Below are positions 24,362 through 31,608 of a stretch of DNA of 35,796 nt, piece after piece. Numbering within the stretch: the stretch's first letter is position 1; every line of letters begins with the position of its first letter. Origin of the DNA: an uncultured Geobacter sp. (lineage in GTDB: Bacteria > Desulfobacterota > Desulfuromonadia > Geobacterales > CAIOGM01); the NCBI GenBank assembly GCA_903902855.1, contig CAIUWK010000030.1, positions 1 to 35,796 of the forward strand, given 5' to 3'. The notes under the pieces are model-generated. The model was not told the origin of the DNA. It worked only from the letters and a program-made list of their open reading frames with translations, and did not search any database. Position numbers and translations under genes: made by a program.

Positions 24362-25806
24362 CTCTCCCTCAGGCGCGTCTGGGCGATCCCGTACAGTTCC
24401 TCGTACCGAACCGCCGAGGCACTCCAGGAGACATCCGTTCGCATCCCTTTACGAACCAGCTTCTTCCACTCCTGCTCGCTCCCGTACAGAGCCAGGGCCC
24501 GCTGGATCGCCTCCCAGAACGCATCAGCCGTCGGCTCCTCAAAGACGAACCCGTTCCCCCCCGGCTGAGCGGCGTCCGTCACCGTGTCGGCCAGACCGCC
24601 GGTATTCCTCACGATGGGGACCGCGCCGTAACGAAGGGCAATGAGCTGACTGAGGCCGCACGGCTCGTAATAAGACGGCATGAGGAACAGATCGCTCCCG
24701 GCGTAGATCCGATGGGCCAGGGAATCGTTGAAGCTCCCGGTGCAGAGTTTGATCCGACCGCACCGCTCTCCCGCCGCTGCCAGCTCCCGCAGATACCGCT
24801 CCTCACCGCTCCCCAGAATCACCAGGTCCAGATCGGCAGCTTCCAGCCGGGGGAGAAGTTCCACCAGCAGGTCGAACCCCTTCTGGGTGACCATGCGAGA
24901 GACCATCCCCAACAGCGGCGCCTCCCGCTGCTCCAGCCCCAGCTCCTTGCGCAGTTCCCGTTTCACAACCTTTTTTCCCGATCGAGCAGCGGCACTATAG
25001 GTTTGGGGGAGATTCCGGTCGGTTTCCGGATTCCACCGCTCCAGATCGATCCCGTTGATGATCCCGTAAAGATCCCCTTCCCGCTGCCGAAGAACGCCGT
25101 CAAGCCCCCGCCCCAACTCCGGGGTCAGGATCTCCGCCAAGTAGGTGGGAGAAACCGTAGTGACCAGATCGGCTGCCAGGATTCCCCCCTTCATGAGGTT
25201 CACGGAACCATGCTGTTCCAGCCGCTCCCCGGTGTAACATGCCCCGTCAAACCCCATGGCGGCAAGGGAGTCCCGTGAAAAGAGCCCCTGATAGGCAAGA
25301 TTATGGATTGTGTAGAGCGTGGCGATCTTCTGAAAAAAGAGTTCGTTCTTCAACTCATGGCGCAAGAGCTGAGGGATGAGCGCACTCTGCCAGTCATGGC
25401 AGTGGATGATATCAGGCCGAAAATCCAGCCGCTTACAGAACTCAAGGGCCGCGCGGCAGAAAAAGGAGAACCGCTCCGGATTATCGGGATAGTCGCCGTC
25501 TGCCGTCCCATAGAGAGCATCACGGCGGAAATATTCCTTGTTCTCGATGAAATAGACCGTGACCCCGGCCAACTCCCCGACCCGGAGCCCCCCCTTTTTT
25601 TTGACACCGTTCAGGGAAACTTCGACGCTCTTGCGCCCCCTTCGGACGCTGCCTCCCCCGAACTCCACCGACCGATGGAAGGGGGTAATGATCCGGACAT
25701 CGTGACCGAGACGCAGCAACTCCACGGGGAGAGAGCCCACCACGTCGGCCAGCCCACCACTCTTGGAAAAAGGGGTTACTTCGGATGCAACATGGAGAAT
25801 TTTCAT
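24358..25806 (-). CDS. glgA: Glycogen synthase (ADP-glucose, GT5)
   Basis: 482 residues. It transfers glucose from ADP-glucose to the growing alpha-1,4-glucan chain. Classical GlgA motifs are present: MKILHVASEVTPFSKSGGLADV (KxGGL substrate loop), IHCHDWQSALIP, TIHNLAYQG, the central YGIINGIDLERWNPETD, GMVSRMVTQKGFDLL and the C-terminal PSYYEPCGLSQL with the catalytic-region Glu. The length matches the family (about 477). The ATG at 25806 is chosen because it begins at the conserved motif; the 52 upstream in-frame residues are Arg/Pro-rich and non-homologous. The Shine-Dalgarno sequence is weak. It lies between the nucleotidyltransferase fusion and a coupled small gene. glgB, glgC and glgP are absent from the window. 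Confidence 0.95.
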   Translation of the reverse strand: MKILHVASEVTPFSKSGGLADVVGSLPVELLRLGHDVRIITPFHRSVEFGGGSVRRGRKSVEVSLNGVKKKGGLRVGELAGVTVYFIENKEYFRRDALYGTADGDYPDNPERFSFFCRAALEFCKRLDFRPDIIHCHDWQSALIPQLLRHELKNELFFQKIATLYTIHNLAYQGLFSRDSLAAMGFDGACYTGERLEQHGSVNLMKGGILAADLVTTVSPTYLAEILTPELGRGLDGVLRQREGDLYGIINGIDLERWNPETDRNLPQTYSAAARSGKKVVKRELRKELGLEQREAPLLGMVSRMVTQKGFDLLVELLPRLEAADLDLVILGSGEERYLRELAAAGERCGRIKLCTGSFNDSLAHRIYAGSDLFLMPSYYEPCGLSQLIALRYGAVPIVRNTGGLADTVTDAAQPGGNGFVFEEPTADAFWEAIQRALALYGSEQEWKKLVRKGMRTDVSWSASAVRYEELYGIAQTRLRER

Positions 25807-25867
25807 AAGATACCGATTAAGGGGCAACGTGGGGGCGCGACACGCCGTGCCCGCACAATGAGAACGA

Positions 25868-28378
25868 CTACGGGCCTGCCAACTCCCTCTTCCACCGCTC
25901 CACCTTCTCCTTGTACTCCGTGAGAAGCTGTTGGGCGTGCTTGGGGTTCTTGGCCTCGGCAAAGATATGCACGCAGGGGAGGTACTGGTCGGGAAGAATC
26001 AAGACCCACTCTTCCCCGAAATGGAGCTTGATGCCGTCGATGAAGGTCGCCTCTTTTTCCAGGCTGTCCTCGCTCATCTTCCGCATGATCCCCCCCTTCA
26101 TCTCCCAGGCGCAGGGGACGCCGGCCTGGAGGAAGGTCCGGGCCGGGACGTCAGCCACGACCCTGGAGATGGGGACTCCACTCTGGGCCATGAGCTGAAT
26201 GCTCTTGGCAATGGTGAACATGCCGTCAAAGGCCGCCTGGAAGCCGGGGAAGGCAAAACGGCCGTTCATGGAACCGGCCATGACCACCTCATGGCCGAGG
26301 GACGCCTCGATCATGGAACGCTCGGAGCTCTTGGTCCGGACCACGGAGCATCCCTTCTCCTGGGCCATCTGCTCCACCACCGATGGCGCGGAAACCGGGA
26401 CCACGAAGATCCCCTTGACCCCAGACCGGAGGATAAGCGCGGTCATAAGGGTGAGGAGCTCCACATCGGCGTGGATCGCGCCGGTCTCATCCACCAGGAT
26501 GACCAACTCATTGGTTGGGTCGATCCAGAACCCTGCCTGGGCTTCCAGGGTGGGAACGATCTTGACCAGCTGCTCCAGCCCGTGCTGTTTCTCTTCTTCC
26601 AGGTTGACGTCCCGCTCCTTGTCGATATAGGCGTTGAGACCGATGACCTCGCACCCCAGCTCATTAAGGATGGCGGGAAGGAGCTGGCTTGCCGGGGAGT
26701 AATTGAAATCGATGACTACCTTGAAGTTTTTCTTGAGGGTTCCGTCCAGAGCCCGGAGGAACCCTTCACGGTAGTAGGCGAAGATGTTGCCGGTCAGGTC
26801 GGCGATCCCCCCCGGCTCCGAGTAATGGGCCCGCCGGAAGTTCTCCTTGTAGAAGATTCTTTCCACATTCTTCCCCATGCCGCTGGAGAAGTCCAGGCCG
26901 TCGGCATCCAGAAAGACCACCTCGGTGGAAGAAAGATCGTCGGTCCCCTGGCGGAAGTGAACCCCCCCCACCTCGCCGAAGGTCTTGAGCTTGTACCTCA
27001 GTACCGGGAGGGGGGTCATCTGCAGGTCGCGGACGTTAACTCCAGCGGAGAGGATACCGCTCATGAAGCTCCGCTTAAGCATCCGGGAGGAGCGGAGCTG
27101 GTCGCGACCGGTAATGACATGGCTCCCCTTGGGGAGAGTGCTGCCGTAGGCGCACCCCAGCTTGGCCATGAACTCCGGGGTCAGTTCGATGTTGGTGAGC
27201 CCCTTGATCATCGCCCCCTCGAAGAGAGATTTCTTCCACTTCTCTCCCCAGATCAGGTTGCCGGAGACAATGGAGCCCCCTTCGATGACCTTGCGGGGCC
27301 AGATCTTCACATCCTGCCGGATGAGGGCGTCTTCGCCGATGGAGGTGTCGTCGGCCACGATGGCCCCCTCCTCCATGACAACCCCCTGCCCCACCCGGAC
27401 GTTGTTGCAGATGACGCAGCCGGTGAGCCGGGCCCCCTTCTTGATGTAGACGTTGTCCCAGATGACGCAGTTGACCAGCTTGACCCCGGCCTCGATGGTG
27501 CAGTTACGACCGATGACCGAATCCTTTATGGCGGAGCTCCCCAGTATCTGGGAGTTGTCGCCGATGATCACCGTCCCTTCCAGGAGCGCGGATTCCGCCA
27601 GCTTCACATCCACGCCGATGCGAAGGTCTTTCCCCACCACATCCTGCTTGGGTTCGTCGATCTTCACGTTGATCTTTCCCTTGAAGATCTCGTGGTGGGC
27701 CTCCCGGTAGGAGTCGGTATTGCCGATGTCCCGCCAGTACCCCTTCACAGGGAAACCGTAAAGCTCTGCCTCCATCTGCAGGAGTTTGGGGAAGAGATCC
27801 TGGGAGAAGTCGTAGTTCTCACCTTCGGGGATAAGGGCCAGCACCTCCGGCTCCAGGACATAGATACCGGTGTTGATGGTATCGGAGATCACCTCGCCCC
27901 ACCCCGGTTTCTCCAGGAACTGGATGATCTTCTGCTCCTTGTCGGTGATGACCACGCCGAACTGCAACGGGTCCTTCACCGGCGTGAGGGTGATAGTGGC
28001 CAAGGCCTGGTTCTCCTCGTGAAAATCCAGCACCTTCTGCAGGTCGAAGTTGGTAAGAAGATCGCCGCTGATGATGAGGAACCGCTCGGAAAGATATTTC
28101 TCGGCGGACTTCACCGCGCCGGCGGTCCCCATGTCTTCCAGGGGGGTCACATAGGTAATCCGGACGCCGAAGTCGCTCCCGTCCCGGAAAAACTTCTTGA
28201 TCACCTCGGGCTGGTGATAGAGGAGCATGACCAGTTCGGTGATGTTATGTTTTTTGAGGAGTTCCACGATGTGGAGCATGATGGGCCGGTTGACCAGGGG
28301 GATCATCGGCTTGGGCATGCTGGAGGTAAGGGGCTGGATACGGGTGCCGAAACCGCCGGCCATGATGACAGCTTTCAT
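25868..28378 (-). CDS. Nucleotidyltransferase/phosphomannomutase-like fusion (mannose-1-phosphate guanylyltransferase type)
   Basis: 836 residues. Residues 1-235 form a sugar-nucleotide pyrophosphorylase domain (AVIMAGGFGTRIQPLT signature, a later FLEKP and VKGYWRDIGN). About 245-370 is a left-handed beta-helix built of hexapeptide repeats (IIGDNSQILGSSAI, VIGRNCTIEAGV). About 380-836 has the fold signature of the phosphohexomutase family (GRDQLRSSRMLKRSFMSGIL). In this last domain the phosphoserine loop (T-A/P-S-H-N-P) and the metal loop (DGDADR-type) are not recognisable, so mutase activity is doubtful. It is likely to make GDP-mannose or another NDP-hexose. AAAGGAG precedes the ATG. It is the first large gene of the sugar-metabolism run. 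Confidence 0.88.
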   Translation of the reverse strand: MKAVIMAGGFGTRIQPLTSSMPKPMIPLVNRPIMLHIVELLKKHNITELVMLLYHQPEVIKKFFRDGSDFGVRITYVTPLEDMGTAGAVKSAEKYLSERFLIISGDLLTNFDLQKVLDFHEENQALATITLTPVKDPLQFGVVITDKEQKIIQFLEKPGWGEVISDTINTGIYVLEPEVLALIPEGENYDFSQDLFPKLLQMEAELYGFPVKGYWRDIGNTDSYREAHHEIFKGKINVKIDEPKQDVVGKDLRIGVDVKLAESALLEGTVIIGDNSQILGSSAIKDSVIGRNCTIEAGVKLVNCVIWDNVYIKKGARLTGCVICNNVRVGQGVVMEEGAIVADDTSIGEDALIRQDVKIWPRKVIEGGSIVSGNLIWGEKWKKSLFEGAMIKGLTNIELTPEFMAKLGCAYGSTLPKGSHVITGRDQLRSSRMLKRSFMSGILSAGVNVRDLQMTPLPVLRYKLKTFGEVGGVHFRQGTDDLSSTEVVFLDADGLDFSSGMGKNVERIFYKENFRRAHYSEPGGIADLTGNIFAYYREGFLRALDGTLKKNFKVVIDFNYSPASQLLPAILNELGCEVIGLNAYIDKERDVNLEEEKQHGLEQLVKIVPTLEAQAGFWIDPTNELVILVDETGAIHADVELLTLMTALILRSGVKGIFVVPVSAPSVVEQMAQEKGCSVVRTKSSERSMIEASLGHEVVMAGSMNGRFAFPGFQAAFDGMFTIAKSIQLMAQSGVPISRVVADVPARTFLQAGVPCAWEMKGGIMRKMSEDSLEKEATFIDGIKLHFGEEWVLILPDQYLPCVHIFAEAKNPKHAQQLLTEYKEKVERWKRELAGP

Positions 28379-28436
28379 GGGAGGTACTCCTTTCAGATGC
28401 TCTGAAACGAATTACGGAGAATATGGGTGAAGATCA

Positions 28437-28805
28437 TCACCCGCGATGGGTTTTCTTGCCGAGAACCTTGTCGATCTCCACCTTGAGTTCTTCGATATTA
28501 CTGGACTTCACCACATAGCCGTCGGCCAGCCAGGCGGAGAAATCATCCTTGTAGCAGGAAAAGGCCGAACAGAGGATGACGGGGAGGTTGTGCCGCTCCC
28601 TGACGATCTGCTGCAGAAGATCCAGACCGCTCTCGCTCTTGAGCTTGATATCCAGCACCACCAGATCAAAGCTCTGCTCATCGAGACGCTGCAACGCCTC
28701 GTTCACCGTGGCGGCGGTCACCACCTCATATCCCTCATCGCCCAGTTCCTGTGCATACAGCAGTCGGATGTTTGCCTCGTCGTCAATAACCAGTAAGCGC
28801 GCCAC
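28437..28805 (-). CDS. Single-domain response regulator (receiver only)
   Basis: 122 residues, one CheY-like receiver. The acidic pair is in VIDDEA (D8, D9). The phospho-acceptor is D52 in LVVLDIKL, followed by S in LCSAFS and the invariant Lys in YVVKSSN. There is no DNA-binding output domain, so it must act by protein contact. It has a GTG start, and its first base is the last base of the upstream kinase TAG stop (TAGTG), so translation is coupled. GGAGAG lies upstream. It almost surely pairs with the adjacent kinase. Confidence 0.9.
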   Translation of the reverse strand: MARLLVIDDEANIRLLYAQELGDEGYEVVTAATVNEALQRLDEQSFDLVVLDIKLKSESGLDLLQQIVRERHNLPVILCSAFSCYKDDFSAWLADGYVVKSSNIEELKVEIDKVLGKKTHRG

Positions 28806-30364
28806 TACTCTCTCCTTTCGACCGGGACCGTTATCCTGAAGCTGATTTCCTGGTCAGTGGTGGTTATGGTAAAAGGGATCTCCTGCTTTTCCAAAAGGTT
28901 GCGACAGACCATGATCCCCAGCCCGCTCACCGTGTGCCCCAGGGGAACCGGTGTGGCGGAGGCTTCCAGAACGATCCCTTCGGGCATGAGCCGGGTGGTG
29001 ACGGTCACCTCACTCCCGTCGGGGAGAGAGTCCAGAAGATTAATGATAATGGTCTTGACACAGAAGGTGATCTGACGAAAATCGATGAACGCCATGGGAA
29101 GGTTTTGGGGGAGATCCAGCCGGACGGCGATGTTCCGCTGGACCAGCCGCTCGGCCAGCTCCTCATTCACCCGGTAGACCAGCAGGTTCACGTCCCACTG
29201 GTCACGGGTGGGATAGAGAGAATCCGATGAGGTCAGGACCTCATTGAGCACATCGTCCAGCTGCTGGGCCGCGGTAACCAAGGACTGGAGGTGCTCGCGC
29301 AGGGGGTCATCATCGGTTTTTTTCCGGAGGAGGGAACGGGCAAAACCGCCGATGGTCATGAGGGGGTTCCTGATGGAATGGGCGATGGAGGAGGTGATCT
29401 CCCCCACCAGAGCCAGCTTTTCCATCCGGACGATCTGTTCCTGCTGTTCCAGGAGCTGCTCGTTGGCGTCCACCAGCCGTTCGATCTTTTCCTGAAGCTG
29501 ATCGTAGAGCGAAGCCCGTTCGATGGCGAAGGCCACCGTATAGCCGAAGGTCTCCAGCGACTCCAGATCCTGGCGGGTGATCGACTTGTGGGTCACATAG
29601 TTGTCGGCGACGATAACCCCCACCGCCCGGTTCCGACAGACCAAGGGCATGATAAGGTAGCTGTCGACCTCAAGAAATTCCGAGAGACCGTCGTCCCCCT
29701 CTGCGGCGCGAACCCGTCCGTCCACCATGAGCGGCCGGTGACCATGGAGTATCCGGGAAAGGATATGCCCATCATCCAGCAGCAGGGTCCCCAGTCTGGT
29801 GAGGATGTCGTGAAACTTGGCTTTTTCCGTCCGGAGCTTGGTATTGAAGAACTGGGAGGCCATCTCGGTGAGGGAATAGTTGTGGTGGGAGATCTCCTCC
29901 CAGGTCTCCCAGGCCTCCTGAAGGTTTCGAGGGCCGATTCCCAGGTTATGCTGGCACTTGTCGGTGAGGAGCAGAAAGGCCCGGTTCATCCCGAAACCTT
30001 TCCCCGCAGTGATGGCGGTCATGGCCACCGACAGGACTTCGTCCAGGTTCATGGTGGTCTGAAGGACCTCCGCCAACTCATGGAGGAAGCTGATTTCCTG
30101 GTTTCGACTGTCCAGCGAGCCGGCCATGGAGGCGATCTGGTTTTTCTGGTCCCGCAGCCCCTCGATGAGTTGCGGAACGAGTCGCGCCAGAGGCTGATCC
30201 ACCTCGGACAGGCGTCGGAGGTCATCGCGAAACCGATCGCAGTAGAAGCACTTTTCCGCAATCCGTCGCGAGAGAAGGGTGCGCAGTGAATCATCACTCT
30301 CGCGGATGTTCGGGCACTCCCCCGGTTCGATCTGTTCCTTAGTCCAGCAGCAGTTCCAGTCCAC
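28805..30364 (-). CDS. Cytosolic GAF-domain histidine kinase with N-terminal Cys cluster
   Basis: 519 residues, no membrane segment. Residues 1-50 carry five Cys (NCCW, ECPN, KCFYCDRF), which look like a metal or Fe-S site. A coiled coil follows (about 65-95), then a GAF domain (about 100-290: LHELAEVLQTTMNLDEVL, VDSYLIMPLVCRNRAVGVIVAD) and a second coiled coil. The dimerisation/H-box has H329 in SSIAHSIRNPLMTIGGFARS. The ATPase domain (about 400-519) is poorly conserved: the N-box reads IINLLDSLPDG and the DxGxG box is absent, although GLGIMVCRNLLEKQ remains. GTG start. Its promoter (30420-30447) fits. It may control the following sugar and glucan genes. Confidence 0.85.
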   Translation of the reverse strand: MDWNCCWTKEQIEPGECPNIRESDDSLRTLLSRRIAEKCFYCDRFRDDLRRLSEVDQPLARLVPQLIEGLRDQKNQIASMAGSLDSRNQEISFLHELAEVLQTTMNLDEVLSVAMTAITAGKGFGMNRAFLLLTDKCQHNLGIGPRNLQEAWETWEEISHHNYSLTEMASQFFNTKLRTEKAKFHDILTRLGTLLLDDGHILSRILHGHRPLMVDGRVRAAEGDDGLSEFLEVDSYLIMPLVCRNRAVGVIVADNYVTHKSITRQDLESLETFGYTVAFAIERASLYDQLQEKIERLVDANEQLLEQQEQIVRMEKLALVGEITSSIAHSIRNPLMTIGGFARSLLRKKTDDDPLREHLQSLVTAAQQLDDVLNEVLTSSDSLYPTRDQWDVNLLVYRVNEELAERLVQRNIAVRLDLPQNLPMAFIDFRQITFCVKTIIINLLDSLPDGSEVTVTTRLMPEGIVLEASATPVPLGHTVSGLGIMVCRNLLEKQEIPFTITTTDQEISFRITVPVERRE

Positions 30365-30419
30365 GGTTCCCTGTCTACCTTCCTTACTCGATTGGGCGCC
30401 GGAGTCCGGAGCGCCGCTG

Positions 30420-30447
30420 ATTATAACAGGTGAAACAGCTTTATCAA
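30420..30447 (-). promoter_or_regulatory. Sigma-70 promoter for the kinase/receiver operon
   Basis: On the minus strand TTGATA (30447-30442), a 16-bp spacer and a perfect TATAAT (30425-30420) lie about 55 bp upstream of the kinase GTG. Confidence 0.65.
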
Positions 30448-30501
30448 GGCAAATCGGCGCAGATGCCTGTCATTATTTAATGAAGCATAACTTCCTGGAA
30501 A

Positions 30502-30912
30502 TCAGCCCAGAGCAGCGGTGGTCATGACGAGTTTGCCGTGCTTGACTCCCTTGACCCCGATGAGCTCGTCGGCGATCTGTTTCACCTCCCGCGACTTCCC
30601 CCGGACCACGAGGACTTCGAGACAGTTATGAGGGTCCAGGTGAACGTGGAGGGCCGAGATGATCCGGTCATGGTTGGCGTGCTGCTGCTCGGTGAGACGA
30701 TCGGAGAGATCGCGCACATGGTGGTTGTAGACCAAGGTGACGGTCCCCACCGCCTCTTCTTCCCCTGCCTCTCCTTTCTCCTCCACGATGAGGGAGCGGA
30801 TCAGGTCACGAATCGCCTCGGAGCGGTTCACATACCCCTTTCTGGCGATGAGGCTGTCGAACTGCTCCAGAAGCTCGTCATCAATGGCAATGCCGAAACG
30901 GATGATGCCCAT
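30502..30912 (-). CDS. nikR: Nickel-responsive ribbon-helix-helix regulator
   Basis: 136 residues, the size of NikR (133 in E. coli). The N-terminal ribbon-helix-helix DNA-binding domain (about 1-50) reads [20 protein letters not shown], then [17 protein letters not shown]. The C-terminal ACT-like domain has the high-affinity Ni ligands: a His in EQQHANHD, then H-V-H-L-D-x-x-N-C. It represses nickel uptake genes in the presence of nickel. The ATG at 30912 has AGGAG upstream. The long in-frame extension to 31068 would overlap the rubredoxin-like gene and is rejected. No nickel transporter or nickel enzyme gene is adjacent, so its targets lie elsewhere. Confidence 0.93.
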   Translation of the reverse strand: MGIIRFGIAIDDELLEQFDSLIARKGYVNRSEAIRDLIRSLIVEEKGEAGEEEAVGTVTLVYNHHVRDLSDRLTEQQHANHDRIISALHVHLDPHNCLEVLVVRGKSREVKQIADELIGVKGVKHGKLVMTTAALG

Positions 30913-30936
30913 GGGGAGACTCCTGCGGCGTAGAAC

Positions 30937-30969
30937 AACGGCCTCCGGGGAAAAACGGCGGAGGCCGTT
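30937..30969 (-). promoter_or_regulatory. Two mutually exclusive hairpins before nikR (attenuator-like)
   Basis: On the minus strand AACGGC-CTCC-GCCGTT followed by TTT (30969-30951) forms a short terminator-like hairpin. The same AACGGCCTCC arm can instead pair perfectly over 10 bp with GGAGGCCGTT (30946-30937). The element lies between the rubredoxin-like stop and nikR. Confidence 0.45.
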
Positions 30970-30982
30970 GACCTGGGGGAGA

Positions 30983-31093
30983 TTACTCCCCCTCTTTCTC
31001 GAATTTCCCCTTTTCCTGACACTGGGGACATTTCTGGGGTTTGCAACGCCCCTCCTTGGTAAAGCCACATGCAGCGCATTTCCATTGTGCCAT
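30983..31093 (-). CDS. RCKP-type rubredoxin-like mini-protein
   Basis: 36 residues. Two metal knuckles are visible: [12 protein letters not shown] and [15 protein letters not shown], giving C-x2-C and C-x4-C-x2-C. The RCKPQKCP sequence is typical of the RCKP rubredoxin-like family, which probably binds one iron or zinc ion with four Cys. The tail is charged (KFEKEGE). GGGAGGG lies 8 nt before the ATG. There is no signal peptide. It is too short for most gene-length cut-offs. Electron transfer or metal binding is inferred. The following nikR gene on the same strand may be read from the same transcript if the hairpin between them is passed. Confidence 0.85.
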   Translation of the reverse strand: MAQWKCAACGFTKEGRCKPQKCPQCQEKGKFEKEGE

Positions 31094-31135
31094 TCGAGTT
31101 CCCTCCCTTCACACGGTTTATTACTTTGTCAAGAG

Positions 31136-31149
31136 TGACCTTCAGGTCA
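31136..31149. promoter_or_regulatory. TGACCT-N2-AGGTCA palindrome
   Basis: Perfect 6-bp half-sites around TC, 43 bp upstream of the rubredoxin-like ATG, with a TTGACC -35-like hexamer on the minus strand (31150-31145). It could be a regulator site. The rest of 31150-31330 shows no gene or clear signal. Confidence 0.35.
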
Positions 31150-31338
31150 AGGTGTACGAAATAGCATGAGAGATAAACGAAAAGCAATCTTAAAACCTGA
31201 CGGCTGCCGACGCGGCGCCGTCATCGGCCCCACATACCGTATACATCATTACAGAACAGATAAAACATGACGCATTCCCTTTCTCCCCGCCACCCACCAT
31301 CAAAGCCGCTCCCGACAAAGGGGTATAACCTTCGTCAT

Positions 31339-31427
31339 GGTCATAACCCAGGTTATAGCATCCAACCAGCTGTTTTCCCGTTTATTTAATCATCCGGACC
31401 ATTGCGGTCATAATTTCAGTTATGACC
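31339..31427 (+). promoter_or_regulatory. Two upstream activator-like palindromes for dctA
   Basis: The half-site GGTCATAA occurs twice. Site 1 is GGTCATAA (31339-31346), 6 nt, TTATAGCA (31353-31360). Site 2 is GGTCATAA (31406-31413), 6 nt, TTATGACC (31420-31427), a perfect inverted repeat. Their centres are 67 bp apart, and they lie about 150 and 84 bp upstream of the -24 element, as expected for a sigma-54 enhancer-binding protein. Confidence 0.6.
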
Positions 31428-31498
31428 ATTTGCCCCCACTCTTCGCGCATATGCACGAAAAATAGAACTATTTAAGCATGTTACGAATATCATGCTTT

Positions 31499-31514
31499 TG
31501 GTATCCCTCTTGCT
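31499..31514 (+). promoter_or_regulatory. Sigma-54 (-24/-12) type promoter for dctA
   Basis: TGGTAT (31499-31504), CCCTC and TTGCT (31510-31514). The invariant GG (31500-31501) and GC (31512-31513) are 10 nt apart, as required. TGGTAT differs from TGGCAC at two positions. Transcription would start near 31525, leaving a leader of about 85 nt. Confidence 0.6.
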
Positions 31515-31608
31515 TAGAGGGAACGTATGGAGCAAAAACAAACAGCATCTCGTTTCGACCGGACATATCACCGTTAACCCGCACCGCTACCAGCACGAGG
31601 AGGAAGTC

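Noticed and set aside
25931-28405. Long plus-strand open frame (824 residues) opposite the nucleotidyltransferase fusion
   Set aside because: Antisense shadow. The minus strand encodes recognisable domains along its whole length.
30913-31068. N-terminal extension of NikR
   Set aside because: It overlaps the rubredoxin-like gene and the hairpin region. NikR length and the Shine-Dalgarno sequence support 30912.
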